In this document: in pieces, positions 25,836-34,525 of the stretch
How the letters are laid out: each line of letters opens with the position of its first letter
Position numbering within the stretch: the stretch's first letter is position 1
Assembly: GCA_022561215.1 (NCBI GenBank)
Contig: JADFRQ010000015.1
Span: 1 to 59,362 of the forward strand
Reading direction: 5' to 3'
Source: Chloroflexota bacterium
Lineage (GTDB): Bacteria > Chloroflexota > Anaerolineae > Anaerolineales > E44-bin32
DNA length: 59,362 nt
Made by a program: the position numbers and the translations under genes
Notes under the pieces: model-generated
Seen by the model: only the letters and a program-made list of their open reading frames with translations
Told to the model about the DNA's origin: nothing
The model's database searches: none

Positions 25836-26330
25836 TTACTCCAATTTCATTCCCTCGAGACAGGATACGAGCCCTTCCTGAGCGCCTTCCCGTGTGGCAG
25901 GGAAAGGCATCCCATTGACCATGAGTGTTTTTGAGTCTTCCACTCGAATCATGATCCCGCGCTGGACGCTCCCGTCTTCGAGGTCTGACCATTCCATACG
26001 AATTTCACCTCGCCGTGATGAAATGTATCCTCTGCCTTGGAGAACATGTGAGTTCACTTGCTCAAGCAATTGCCGGGCACCCACTTCGGCAAGAATTTTT
26101 GACCGCGGGCTGGCCGTCGTTTGATAGGTAGCAACCGGCGCCGCACTCGGTTCGTTATTGCCTTGGCGTGCGGCTTGAAACGATTCCGCCAACCGCTCGG
26201 CGACATCAATCGTTTCAATTGGGTCTTCTGTTTCTTTCTTGCTCCTGCGTTTGATCCACAGGATGATCAGACCCGTGGTGAGGACCAGAATAAGAGCTAA
26301 TCCGAGAAGACCAATGAGTATTTGATTCAT
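25836..26330 (-). CDS. Membrane-anchored hypothetical protein
   Basis: This 164-residue protein has one N-terminal membrane helix (MNQILIGLLGLALILVLTTGLIILW), a positively charged stop-transfer segment KRRSKK, a flexible Ala/Pro/Thr stretch to about residue 75, and a compact folded C-terminal domain (ILAEVGARQLLEQVNSHVL through GAQEGLVSCLEGMK). The charge pattern suggests the soluble part lies in the cytoplasm. No family was recognised. It is preceded by a 320-bp gap and followed by non-coding DNA. Confidence 0.6.
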   Translation of the reverse strand: MNQILIGLLGLALILVLTTGLIILWIKRRSKKETEDPIETIDVAERLAESFQAARQGNNEPSAAPVATYQTTASPRSKILAEVGARQLLEQVNSHVLQGRGYISSRRGEIRMEWSDLEDGSVQRGIMIRVEDSKTLMVNGMPFPATREGAQEGLVSCLEGMKLE

Positions 26331-26649
26331 AGATTTACAAAAGTGAGCACGTCTGAATTAGATCCGACTTGGTCTCTCAAAGTAGCCTCTGTTCATCAAA
26401 TGAAATCGACCTGCACGCGCAAATGGAACGTCTATCGAAATTCGAAATGGACCCTTGGCAACCTACCTGGAGCATGCGCTTGCACGATCGCCGAACAAGG
26501 AATGTTCTTCAATTCTAAACGTACCTCCGTTTATTGCAAGCCGCTGCCGAGTGGATTATTTCTTCGCCTTCGTCAAAGCCCCAAATATTGTAGTGCTCAC
26601 AGAATATACGATCCAATCCATGATCATCGGCATTCAATTGTGTTGCTCG
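26331..26649. other. Intergenic gap without a recognised gene
   Basis: A 208-codon plus-strand frame crosses this gap, but most of it is the antisense of the FAD oxidoreductase, and the gap part has no ribosome binding site or domain. Nothing else was seen. Confidence 0.45.
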
Positions 26650-28023
26650 TTAAAGTTGGCTGGAAGGCCCCCACGATTTTATATTATCGAGATAGGTGGG
26701 ATCATCAAATCGCGCTGGCACAAAGGCCGCCGCATAAGGGGGCAGCGTAGCCCCGGCAATATGGGCCTCCAGGAGCTCACCCGCTGCACACGCGGCCATG
26801 AGTCCATAACCCGAAAGGGCTCCCAAAACAAACGCACCCTCCACAGGAAGCGGACCACAAAGCATTCGATTGCCAGGTGTTTTCACATAGTAGCCGCCAT
26901 CGACAAAAGGTTTCGGCATGTTGTTCACGTAGGCCTTGAGGCCTGGCACCATCGTCACCATGCCGCGCAGTGCGATCTCAGGGAACACCTGCGCGATGGG
27001 CATGGGAAATTCTGGTGCGACCGGCTCGGTATCGTATGGCCAGAGCAGAATAATATTTTCACTATCGGGGCCTCCCTCTGAGCGAAGATGGGCCCCAGGC
27101 GCGAGAAGGCCAAGCAACACGCGCATATCTTCTTCTCCGGCAAGCAACGTTTGTTCTTCTTCCGTCCAGTTCAAGACCTGAGCATCATCCCAGATTAGTA
27201 AAGGTGCATCACGGGGAATAATTCCCAATGTGTCCCGAAAGGAGAGCTTAAGATGCCGTTCGAAAAAAATAGGCAAGCTGTGGCCTAGCAGCGCACTTAC
27301 CTTTTGAAGACGAGGGCCGGCAGCGTTGACAAACACAGAAGTGCGGATCCTGGATTGGGCATTGTCCTGACGCACGACAACTTCCTGAACTCGATTCCCC
27401 TGAGTAGTGATCTCGACGACTTCCGCGTTCATAAAACGCACACCGTGTTCAAGCGCCAGTTCATACAGCAGAATCCCAAGTTGATGCCCGCTGAACCAGC
27501 CGCAGCGCCGGGCATGCAGCACGGCGACTGTGGCGCTGCTGAGGTATGGAAACTGAAATTTGATCATTTGAGAATTAAGAATTAGATCGCAGCCCGACAG
27601 TTGGTCATTAATATTTTCTGGCGCTGCAGGCTGGTAATGGCTGCTCTCTGCCTGGCGGTGAATGCGAAGGGGTCCGGCGCCAATTTCGCATGTACGCTGG
27701 GCCGTGCTCCTAAAATCCGAAATCTTAGCCGCATCTGCAGTGGCATACAGGTATCCGCGGCGATTAAGTCTAAAAATGTTGTTATGTTTTTCAGCTAAAT
27801 CTTGCATGAGATCGATGCTTCTGTTCATCAATGCGAGCAGGGCTTCATCTCGCCACCAATTGCGATAGGCTTCGGTGGATTTGTCGCTCGTTAGCGCAAG
27901 GGGAGATCCGGAATCGAGGAGCAGAATATCTTTGTGGCCGTTTATGGAAAGTGAATACGCAGCAGCTATTCCCGCTATCCCAGCGCCGCAGATTACCACT
28001 TCGGCACTCATGGATCCCATCAT
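26650..28023 (-). CDS. FAD-dependent amino-acid/sarcosine-oxidase-like oxidoreductase (DAO family)
   Basis: The N-terminal dinucleotide-binding motif VVICGAGIAGIAAAYSLSINGHKDILLLDSG identifies a FAD-binding Rossmann fold. The conserved EAYRNWW segment follows, and the C-terminal part (YYVKTPGNRMLCGPLPVEGAFVLGALSGYGLMAACAAGELLEAHI) is the second FAD-contact region of DAO-family enzymes such as glycine or sarcosine oxidase. The probable reaction is oxidative deamination or demethylation of an amine with O2 or another acceptor; the substrate is unknown. AAAGGAGG lies 13 bases before the first ATG; two further in-frame ATGs follow, so the exact start is open by up to four codons. Confidence 0.87.
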   Translation of the reverse strand: MMGSMSAEVVICGAGIAGIAAAYSLSINGHKDILLLDSGSPLALTSDKSTEAYRNWWRDEALLALMNRSIDLMQDLAEKHNNIFRLNRRGYLYATADAAKISDFRSTAQRTCEIGAGPLRIHRQAESSHYQPAAPENINDQLSGCDLILNSQMIKFQFPYLSSATVAVLHARRCGWFSGHQLGILLYELALEHGVRFMNAEVVEITTQGNRVQEVVVRQDNAQSRIRTSVFVNAAGPRLQKVSALLGHSLPIFFERHLKLSFRDTLGIIPRDAPLLIWDDAQVLNWTEEEQTLLAGEEDMRVLLGLLAPGAHLRSEGGPDSENIILLWPYDTEPVAPEFPMPIAQVFPEIALRGMVTMVPGLKAYVNNMPKPFVDGGYYVKTPGNRMLCGPLPVEGAFVLGALSGYGLMAACAAGELLEAHIAGATLPPYAAAFVPARFDDPTYLDNIKSWGPSSQL

Positions 28024-28402
28024 TACCTAATTTAATCCTCCTTTGGGATTAAGCTCTCGCCAATTGCAGCAGATCCTCGGATCGATCGAAATCGTACCAT
28101 GAAGGATGGCGGAGGGAAGCTGTCCAACCAGGGCGAGCCTGCAGACGGTTTTAGTAGCCTATCTGGGGGATATCATGCTGGCGTTAAGGATGTTAACTTT
28201 CAATCAACCAACGATCAACCTACATTCTCTTTGCAAAAGGAGGGATTCAATTCGAAGCAGGCTAGGATGAACGATAAGTCATGCCAAATTGGACAAAGTA
28301 GGATCAAGTGATCGCGAAGAAGAGGAAAAATTAACAACGCGTATCGAATTTTGAATCAAAAGGTTTTTTGAGCAAACATACGGAAACCTAGGGAGTAAAT
28401 CT
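28024..28402. other. Intergenic gap between divergent genes
   Basis: This region separates the minus-strand oxidoreductase from the plus-strand HTH gene and should contain both promoters. A 70-codon plus-strand frame from 28099 lacks a ribosome binding site and looks random. No repeat or clear promoter consensus was found. Confidence 0.45.
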
Positions 28403-28627
28403 ATGTGGAATTCAGAGCATCGTCTTCTCACAGCGAAAGAAGCCAGCTTATATCTCGGGATAAGTTTGAGTACTTTAAACAGAGTGGAGAAAGAGGAACT
28501 CCTGATTCCTTTCCGAACTCCGGGGGGGCATCGCCGTTACAACCGCAGGATGCTCGATGAATATCTGGAGCAAACGCGCTTTGAGCCCCAGGGCAGTCGC
28601 AAGCTGGAAATACAAGTTCTAGAATGA
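28403..28627 (+). CDS. BldC/excisionase-like HTH protein
   Basis: This 74-residue protein is essentially one winged-helix DNA-binding domain of the MerR/BldC type. LLTAKEASLYLGISLSTLNRVEKEELL forms the HTH, and FRTPGGHRRYNRRMLDEYLE the wing with the characteristic TPGGHRR turn. GGGAG precedes the ATG by about eight bases. It lies 95 bases before the hybrid kinase gene on the same strand and may be co-transcribed with it. A similar domain occurs at the start of the protein at 33408. BldC-like proteins bind direct repeats cooperatively; the target is unknown. Confidence 0.85.
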   Translation: MWNSEHRLLTAKEASLYLGISLSTLNRVEKEELLIPFRTPGGHRRYNRRMLDEYLEQTRFEPQGSRKLEIQVLE

Positions 28628-28722
28628 GGGCAACGGACGCCGAGCCCGAATGGAATTTCTTCCCTTATCGCAAAATTAAGCAAGATACCTCGCAACGGTT
28701 GGTATTTTCTTGAGGAAGTGCA

Positions 28723-30885
28723 ATGGACACTCGACCCCTTGATCGAAGTAGATTATTAAGGAAACCATCTGGAATTGGGGAGGAAATTCGTCGCGAGCTT
28801 GAAAAGCGGGGGCTGCGCGCGCCAAAACTCGGAAAATTTAGATCCGTTTGGCTCAATGAAAATACGAAAGACCCTCAGAGCCTCATCGAAAAATATGGGG
28901 TTGCCGAAAAAACCGAACCTCAATTGCATGAACCTCAAGATAATGATTCCCAGCCGACCACTGCTGGGCTGACGGATACGATGGTCGACATTGCGCTGCA
29001 GGACACGCCCACGGATGAAGCACAAAGGATAAGCGTTTCCGAGGCAGAAGATGAAATCGAGCAGGAATTGGTCGCTATCCAACATGATCAAGCATCCTCT
29101 GAGGACGAAACAATAAGTGCGCCAGATGCATCCGATGATAACCGGAGAGGATTGCCTGAAACCCTGGTTGCCATCCCCGAACATGATGGAGTTCCCACCG
29201 AAGAAGAAATAAGCGCGTCGGCAGGAACGGCTGGAAGAGAGAGCAGTGATCCCGAAGCGCAACTCGGCATCCAGAATGATGAACAAGCTCCACATGAAGG
29301 TGTCGCAGCTGCGGGGTTCAATGTAAACGGGGATGGAGAGACGAAACCATTGATCCCCGTCAAGGCCCAAGATGGTGTGCTGACCGAAAAAGATCAATTA
29401 CAGGGGCAGAAGCCAATCGAAAAAGATGACCGTCGGACGGTAGTCGCTCGCCAAGAAGCGGATGCAGATCCAGCTGAAAATGAAATTGCCGACGAAAGCG
29501 AAGCAGTCCATCCAGAATCAGAACAACTCCCTGAAACCGAAGAGTTTCCCCAGGCTCAGGAACATATTTCGGATCCCACGCGTGAAACTTCATTGGGATC
29601 GCATGCGCGTGAACGATTCGATGAGATCGATAACCCATTTACGATTATCGTCAATAAAAAAGCCCCCTCGAAAGAACCGGAGGAAGATCTCCCGCAAACG
29701 GCAGAACTGGACCTGGAAATTCTTGCTCTGCTCGATACGTATCAGAATGTCCAGCTCCCAACGAGCCATGGGAGCGAGGAGCGATCAGAAGTTATCGAAA
29801 GCCTGCTCTCTACGGCAGCACACGAACTGCGAACTCCTTTGCAAACGATCACCGGGTTCCTGGAGTTATTGCTCAGCGGAAAAGTTACGGATCCCCAGCA
29901 AGTGGAGCAATTCATGCGTATTGCCTACCGCGAGGGGAACTTCCTGGCGGATAGGATCGCAGATATGGAAGCCGCGTCTCAAATCGAGGCTGGAACGCTC
30001 AAAATCAATCCCCGCAGCATGGTGCTATCTGAAGTAATTAAATCCAGCCTGCATTCTTTCACCGTTCAGAGCTGGGATCGGGCAATCAGGTATGATGAAT
30101 CCAATTCTGCCGAGCTCCCTGCAATCTATGCTGATGAGGATCAATTAAAACATGCGCTGATTAATGTCGTTGGGATCGCATTGAAGGCCACTCCCTTTGG
30201 CGGGGAAATATTGGTCCGCGTTTTGCATCGGGAGGAAGACCTGCTCGTGCAGGTGATTAGCGGATCGGGCAATTTGCCGGAAGGAATGGAAGATCTGCCG
30301 AGTAGGGCGATGGATGAAAATGAAATTATCCCAAAGGGATTGGGCATTTCTGTCGCCGGAAATATTCTCGCCATGCATGGCGGGTCGCTCCAGATCACGG
30401 GCTCTTCCGAGGACCTTCTCGTCTTTGAATTGCAGCTGCCGATAAAGCCAAAAACGAAAACCAAAGGAACGATATTGGTTACGGATGACAACCAGCAAAC
30501 TGCGCAAATGCTGGAAATTGCACTTGAAAAGGAAGGGTATTCAGCGATCGTGGCTTCCAATGGTCTCGAAGCGCTTGAGATTGTCGCCAACGATAGAGTG
30601 GATCTGGTAATCCTCGATATTATCCTGCCTGGCATGGATGGATTTGAGGTCTGTTATCGGATGCGCTCCGCGCCGGAAACGGCTTCAATCCCGGTGGTGA
30701 TTGCGTCGGCAAAAAATAATGCCGAGGATCAGAGCAAAGCATTACGTGTCGGCGCCGATGCCTATTTCCAAAAACCGCTGGTGCTCTCCGAGCTGTTTGG
30801 CTCCATTGAAGCTCTTCTCGTACACGCAGGTGACAAACCAATCGATGAATTATCTGCTGCGAGCAGCGGGGAATTTCTTTCCTGA
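28723..30885 (+). CDS. Hybrid histidine kinase-receiver with long acidic linker and degenerate ATP site
   Basis: After a short basic N-terminus (residues 1-55) there are ~280 residues of acidic, Glu/Asp/Pro-rich low-complexity sequence with loose repeats. A HisKA domain has His367 in AAHELRTPLQTI. The HATPase domain is abnormal: in the N box the second Asn is Ile485 (NVVGIALK), and the G1 motif reads VISGSGNLP, with Ser513 where the adenine-binding Asp should be; the G2 motif GLGISVAGNILAMHGG remains. A C-terminal receiver has Asp632 (VILDIILPG) and Lys in YFQKPL. No membrane helix. GAGGA precedes the ATG. It may be a pseudokinase or phosphotransfer scaffold; this is inferred from the lost residues. 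Confidence 0.85.
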   Translation: MDTRPLDRSRLLRKPSGIGEEIRRELEKRGLRAPKLGKFRSVWLNENTKDPQSLIEKYGVAEKTEPQLHEPQDNDSQPTTAGLTDTMVDIALQDTPTDEAQRISVSEAEDEIEQELVAIQHDQASSEDETISAPDASDDNRRGLPETLVAIPEHDGVPTEEEISASAGTAGRESSDPEAQLGIQNDEQAPHEGVAAAGFNVNGDGETKPLIPVKAQDGVLTEKDQLQGQKPIEKDDRRTVVARQEADADPAENEIADESEAVHPESEQLPETEEFPQAQEHISDPTRETSLGSHARERFDEIDNPFTIIVNKKAPSKEPEEDLPQTAELDLEILALLDTYQNVQLPTSHGSEERSEVIESLLSTAAHELRTPLQTITGFLELLLSGKVTDPQQVEQFMRIAYREGNFLADRIADMEAASQIEAGTLKINPRSMVLSEVIKSSLHSFTVQSWDRAIRYDESNSAELPAIYADEDQLKHALINVVGIALKATPFGGEILVRVLHREEDLLVQVISGSGNLPEGMEDLPSRAMDENEIIPKGLGISVAGNILAMHGGSLQITGSSEDLLVFELQLPIKPKTKTKGTILVTDDNQQTAQMLEIALEKEGYSAIVASNGLEALEIVANDRVDLVILDIILPGMDGFEVCYRMRSAPETASIPVVIASAKNNAEDQSKALRVGADAYFQKPLVLSELFGSIEALLVHAGDKPIDELSAASSGEFLS

Positions 30886-30969
30886 CATAATTTTCTCGGG
30901 AAAATCTGCTTGTGTAGGCAATGGGGGTTGGATAAGGCTAGTCGAACAAAAGGGGGATTGAAAGTTGCA

Positions 30970-31005
30970 AACAAACGCACCTCTTTCGAAAGAGGCGCGT
31001 TTGTT
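30970..31005. terminator. Strong hairpin, probable (bidirectional) terminator
   Basis: The 16-bp palindrome CCTCTTTCGAAAGAGG is extended by CAAACGC/GCGTTTG with one mismatch, giving a stem of more than 20 bp about 85 bases after the hybrid kinase stop. The T-tract is interrupted (TTTGTTGCTT), so termination is likely but not certain. Confidence 0.5.
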
Positions 31006-31080
31006 GCTTAAGCTGCGGGGATACGGCTTGGGGAGGGAAAATTGTTCTGGCCGAGTGAGCGCAGGGTTCCTCAAACCAAT

Positions 31081-31215
31081 AGGGGCTGTCCCAAAAGGGG
31101 ATAGTAAATCGGCCATTGTTGACTTCTTAAAGATGCTTGGCAATTACCTCATGTATATGGGCAACCGCGAACGAGCTTTCGCTCGCGTTGCCCGTAGGCA
31201 GCGTTTTGGGGAAAA
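31081..31215. repeat. MITE-like element (copy B, inverted relative to copy A)
   Basis: AGGGGCTGTCCC at 31081 and the following ~85 bases (ATTGTTGACTTC, GGCAATTACCTCATGT) match the reverse complement of the right half of 24811-24964. The centre is a hairpin of the form GGGCAACCGCGAACGAGC-TTT-CGCTCGCGTTGCCC (31159-31193). The far terminal repeat has been lost or lies in diverged sequence. Confidence 0.55.
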
Positions 31216-31492
31216 CGATAATGAATTTGAGTACACTACAAACTGGGCCAAAAGTTTGGGATGCGCAAGGCAATGAAAAACACACCGCTGGAAACAAACC
31301 GAGAGAAGAAAGGGTGCATTTGGCTCATCGAACCCTCCTGAGCGGGGGGGTTTGACCATTTAAAATCGTGCGCTCCAGTAGCGGTGCAGAAAAGGGTTAG
31401 GCGTGGCGATGAACAGGATACCATCAATAGCGGTAAAATGTTTAGTAGCGGCGTATAGGCTTTGGTAAACAAGCGCGAGAGTGGGTATTGCG

Positions 31493-32353
31493 ATGATGGA
31501 TGGTTTGGCAATGCAGGGTAAGGTATGTTTGGTCACGGGAGCGACCTCGGGAATTGGTTTAGAGACCGCCCTGGAACTGGCCAGGCAGGGTGCGAGCGTT
31601 GTCCTGGTTGGTCGAAACGAGCAGCGCGGTGAAGCGGCACTGCAAAAGGTAAAGAAGGTGGGTGCGTCCGAAAAGGTAAAATACTTTCGCGCAGATCTTT
31701 CTTCCCGCGAACAAGTCCGCGCGCTTGCGGACAAATTTGAGGCCAACTTCTTACGCCTGGATGTGTTGGTGAACAACGCGGGTATATTCCTTCTGCGCCG
31801 GCAAGTCAACTCGGATGGGCACGAAATGACTCTGGCAAGTAACTACCTGGGTCATTTTCTACTGACCAATCTATTGAAAGAGGTATTAAGTGCGAGCGCG
31901 CCAGCGCGGGTGATTAATGTTTCCTCCAGCGCTCATAGCGGTGCACGAATTAATTTCGAGGATCTGCACGCTGCGAAGAACTACAACGCAATGCGCGCCT
32001 ACGGACAATCGAAACTTGCCAATCTTCTCTTTACCTATGAACTTGACCGTCGCTGGGATTCGAGTGCCGTTAGTGTCAATGCACTGCATCCCGGGTTTGT
32101 CTCCACAAACTTGGGAAACGGTAATGGATGGCTGGTCAGCGCGATCGCCCGGTTGATCATGCTTATTGGAAAATCTGCAATAAGTGGGTCGCAAACGACC
32201 AATTATTTGGCCACCTCCTCGCAAGTGACCGACGTAAGCGGAAAATACTTTGTGGAGGAACAGGAAGTCCGTTCCTCCCCGACGTCGTATGATCTTGACG
32301 TCGCCAGGCGTCTGTGGGAGGTCAGTGAGGAACTGGTAGCCCTGCGGAGCTAG
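31493..32353 (+). CDS. Short-chain dehydrogenase/reductase (retinol-dehydrogenase-like)
   Basis: A classical SDR: cofactor loop VTGATSGIG, NADP-favouring VGRNEQRG after the second strand, NNAGIF, the Ser in VINVSSSAHSG, and the catalytic YGQSK (Tyr-X3-Lys). The C-terminal NALHPGFVSTNLG is usual for the retinol-dehydrogenase/WWOX-like group, which reduces carbonyls on hydrophobic substrates. GTG 31481 is an alternative start, but ATG 31493 gives the normal distance to the Rossmann loop. The substrate cannot be told. It is followed by a small membrane-protein gene on the same strand about 105 bases downstream. Confidence 0.9.
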   Translation: MMDGLAMQGKVCLVTGATSGIGLETALELARQGASVVLVGRNEQRGEAALQKVKKVGASEKVKYFRADLSSREQVRALADKFEANFLRLDVLVNNAGIFLLRRQVNSDGHEMTLASNYLGHFLLTNLLKEVLSASAPARVINVSSSAHSGARINFEDLHAAKNYNAMRAYGQSKLANLLFTYELDRRWDSSAVSVNALHPGFVSTNLGNGNGWLVSAIARLIMLIGKSAISGSQTTNYLATSSQVTDVSGKYFVEEQEVRSSPTSYDLDVARRLWEVSEELVALRS

Positions 32354-32459
32354 GGGAAATTGTTTCGGAAATCGAGGGGATCAACCAAGGGAGAATCGCG
32401 TGCGCCGTGCCTTAATCACGAATCGAATTAAGACAGGAAAAACGATTAGAGTGGGGCGA

Positions 32460-32693
32460 ATGAGGTTCACGCCGCAATCAAAGTCCCTTACTTTAAGACC
32501 AGGGCGTTTGAAGGGTTTCTTTATCTGGAGCCGTCCGCATGCCATTCTTCTCGAAGACGAGCAAGGCGTGGTGCGCATCCTTGCGGTGCCCGATCTCACA
32601 CGACGGTTGCAGTTTATCGCATTTGGTTTCGGCCTGGCAAGCGGTGTGTTGGCATTATTCCTTTCCCGCATGATAAGTCGGGAAGAAGCCTAA
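32460..32693 (+). CDS. Small membrane protein, unknown
   Basis: From ATG 32460 (GTGGGG just upstream) the product has 77 residues: a basic N-terminus, a short beta-like stretch (GFFIWSRPHAILLEDEQGVVRILAVPDLT) and one C-terminal membrane helix (LQFIAFGFGLASGVLALFLS). The frame extends 20 codons upstream to GTG 32400, which would add only basic residues. No family recognised. It lies between the SDR and the GerW-like gene, all in the same direction. Confidence 0.5.
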   Translation: MRFTPQSKSLTLRPGRLKGFFIWSRPHAILLEDEQGVVRILAVPDLTRRLQFIAFGFGLASGVLALFLSRMISREEA

Positions 32694-32772
32694 GCCGAAC
32701 CTTTCCCGATGCCGAACGAATTTAAAAAGCGATGCCAGGCACATAAACGATAGCGTAAAAGGAGCGATCCCC

Positions 32773-33207
32773 ATGCCAGATGGTAAATCAAATCACGAAG
32801 CGGATGAACACAATGTGAACCCAGCCCGGGCCGTTGATCTTGTCGATAGCACCATGCAACATCTTCTTGATCATGCAGATGTGAAACACGTATTCGGCAG
32901 GCCGGTGCAACATGGCGAGATAACCCTTATTCCCGCGGCAGAAGTAACCGTCATGGGAGCATTCGGAGCGGGTTTCGGTGTCGGCGTGGGGATGCAGGAG
33001 GAAGCGACGGAAGGTGAAGGCGGCGGAGGAGCAGGTGGGGCAAAAACACTCGCTCGGCCTGTGGCTGTCGTGATCCTATCGCCGGAAGGTGTGCGCGTCG
33101 AACCCGTGATCGATCTGACGAAGATCGGTCTGGCCGTCATTACGGCGTGGGGTTTTATGCTCTCGATCATCATGCGCATGCGCAGGCGAAGACCCAGGAA
33201 AGTGTAG
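32773..33207 (+). CDS. GerW/YtfJ-family protein
   Basis: The 144-residue protein fits the GerW (YtfJ) family: an N-terminal helix (LVDSTMQHLLDHADVKHVFGRPV), then ITLIPAAEVTVMGAFGAGFGVG, a Gly-rich loop (GEGGGGAGGAKTLARPVAVVILSPEGVRVEPVID), and a hydrophobic C-terminus ending in an Arg-rich tail. In Bacillus GerW is needed for spore-germination proteins, but relatives are common in non-sporulating bacteria with unknown roles. AAAGGAG lies upstream of the ATG. The C-terminal hydrophobic helix suggests membrane attachment. Confidence 0.83.
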   Translation: MPDGKSNHEADEHNVNPARAVDLVDSTMQHLLDHADVKHVFGRPVQHGEITLIPAAEVTVMGAFGAGFGVGVGMQEEATEGEGGGGAGGAKTLARPVAVVILSPEGVRVEPVIDLTKIGLAVITAWGFMLSIIMRMRRRRPRKV

Positions 33208-33301
33208 CGACGATCACGCATCGTTACTCGGATAGCGATTAAGCCGCTCTCTTCGATCGCTTATTCGCTTATCCTTCTGTGGAGCAAGTGCCTCATACTG
33301 C

Positions 33302-33330
33302 TTGACAATCCACGTCTCGCATTGTAGATT
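33302..33330 (+). promoter_or_regulatory. Sigma-70-type promoter of the HTH gene
   Basis: TTGACA (33302-33307) and TAGATT (33325-33330) are separated by 17 bases, close to the housekeeping consensus, about 78 bases before the start codon. A TGTATACA palindrome at 33371-33378 in the leader could be a binding site for an HTH protein. Confidence 0.5.
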
Positions 33331-33407
33331 TTTGCACAAGTACATAACTTTAGTGATAAAGCCATAGCTGTATACAAGATTGCATCTGCTGTTATTAAGG
33401 AAAGGGT

Positions 33408-34031
33408 ATGGTTCAAGAAGAGACTTGGCTGACGGTTAAAGCTGCTTCGGAGAAGCTGGGAGTCCACCCTACGACGTTGCGCCGCTGGGCCAATGCGGGA
33501 AATATTCCCGTCATGCTCACCCCGGGCGGTCATCGCCGGTTTTTAGAAAGTGATCTCCTGCAGTTTACGGATGAGCGCCGCAGGCTGAAGGTGGTGGCTG
33601 GGTTAGAGAGGCTGTGGGCAGAAAATGCGCTCACAAGAGCGCGTGAGGAAATCGTCAGCCATCAAGGGAAAGATTGGTTCTTGGCATTTGACGAACAAGA
33701 TCGCGCCCATAAACGCCAATTGGGAAGGCGCATGATGGGGCTGCTTCTGCAATATGTGTCATTGACGGAGGGGGGGGAGGCAATTTTGGAAGAAGCGCGC
33801 GCCATTGGCAGCGAACATGCGGAGCATGCGCTTAATTTGGGAATACCTTCCACGGAAGCGCTGCGCGTGGCGATGTTTTTCAGGGACGTGGTTGTGGAAG
33901 CGGCGCTGGACTTGCCGGAGACGGCCAATGTGCGGCCCGAAACCAACGTTCTGCTTCTCCGTCGGATAAATACGCTGCTCAACGTCGTGCAACTGGCGAT
34001 CACCCAGCGTTATGACATGCAGCGCGCGTGA
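33408..34031 (+). CDS. MerR/BldC-type HTH regulator with all-helical C-terminal domain
   Basis: Residues ~7-55 are a DNA-binding winged helix (LTVKAASEKLGVHPTTLRRWANAG, then LTPGGHRRFLESDLLQF). The remaining ~150 residues are predicted all-helical: a long helix with ERLWAENALTRAREEI, then RMMGLLLQYVS, EAILEEARAIGSEHAEHA, ALRVAMFFRDVVVEAALDLPE and LLLRRINTLLNVVQLAITQRYD. This resembles sensor-like helical domains seen next to histidine kinases in Chloroflexota, but the ligand is unknown. A good promoter and an AAGGAAAGG ribosome binding site lie upstream. It is probably a one-component regulator. Confidence 0.8.
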   Translation: MVQEETWLTVKAASEKLGVHPTTLRRWANAGNIPVMLTPGGHRRFLESDLLQFTDERRRLKVVAGLERLWAENALTRAREEIVSHQGKDWFLAFDEQDRAHKRQLGRRMMGLLLQYVSLTEGGEAILEEARAIGSEHAEHALNLGIPSTEALRVAMFFRDVVVEAALDLPETANVRPETNVLLLRRINTLLNVVQLAITQRYDMQRA

Positions 34032-34299
34032 TGCTCTCTCGTAGTGCGCTCTTACGGCTCCGTTTTTTCGGTGGAGGGAGTTGGATTGGGGATTTCGCTC
34101 ATCTTCTTGCGCTAAATTACCGTGATTGATTTTCAAATGGAAGCCTATGCATTCATTACACAGGCATCTGGGGCAATGGATTAATCGGTTCGAGGTCATA
34201 GTATAGTTAATTAAGTAGATAACGAGATTGAGATGAGAGATACCTTCCTGCAAAACTCGAATGTGGGAAAAACCTGAGATTTCTTGAGTGTTGAATCGC
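34032..34299. other. Intergenic gap, nothing recognised
   Basis: About 270 bp between the HTH gene and the small membrane protein. It is AT-richer than the flanks from about 34180, with TATAGTTAATTAAG near 34202, which could be promoter DNA, but no paired consensus was found. Confidence 0.35.
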
Positions 34300-34470
34300 A
34301 TGCCAAATTCCACAGAGACGAAGCCCCGCATCAAACGTCACAAAAGCACTCGGATTCAAAAGGAGACCCTCCTTTATTCGAGAATAGTTCCCATCGCATT
34401 GGTCATTCTTGTTGTCGCACTTGTAGCAACGCTGGTTATCGTTGGTTTATCTGTTACGGGGGTGATTTAG
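34300..34470 (+). CDS. Small single-pass membrane protein
   Basis: MPNSTETKPRIKRHKS opens a 56-residue product with a strongly basic N-terminal half and one membrane helix (IVPIALVILVVALVATLVIVGL). By the positive-inside rule the basic end would be cytoplasmic. GTG 34288 is an alternative start; neither start has a strong ribosome binding site. It precedes a polytopic membrane-protein gene by 55 bases on the same strand, so the two may act together. No family recognised. Confidence 0.5.
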   Translation: MPNSTETKPRIKRHKSTRIQKETLLYSRIVPIALVILVVALVATLVIVGLSVTGVI

Positions 34471-34525
34471 GAATCCCCTTCACGGATAAACCCTATCTCG
34501 GAGTTAATCGTACCCTGGAGGCCCC

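Larger units (their letters stand above)
30886..31492. other. Gene-free region after the hybrid kinase
   Basis: Besides the hairpin at 30970 and the element at 31081 no gene is supported in these ~600 bp. The SDR promoter should lie between 31220 and 31480; no clear consensus was found. Confidence 0.45.

Noticed and set aside
26455-27081. 208-codon plus-strand frame at the end of the FAD oxidoreductase
   Set aside because: Mostly antisense of the oxidoreductase; the remainder has no start signal.
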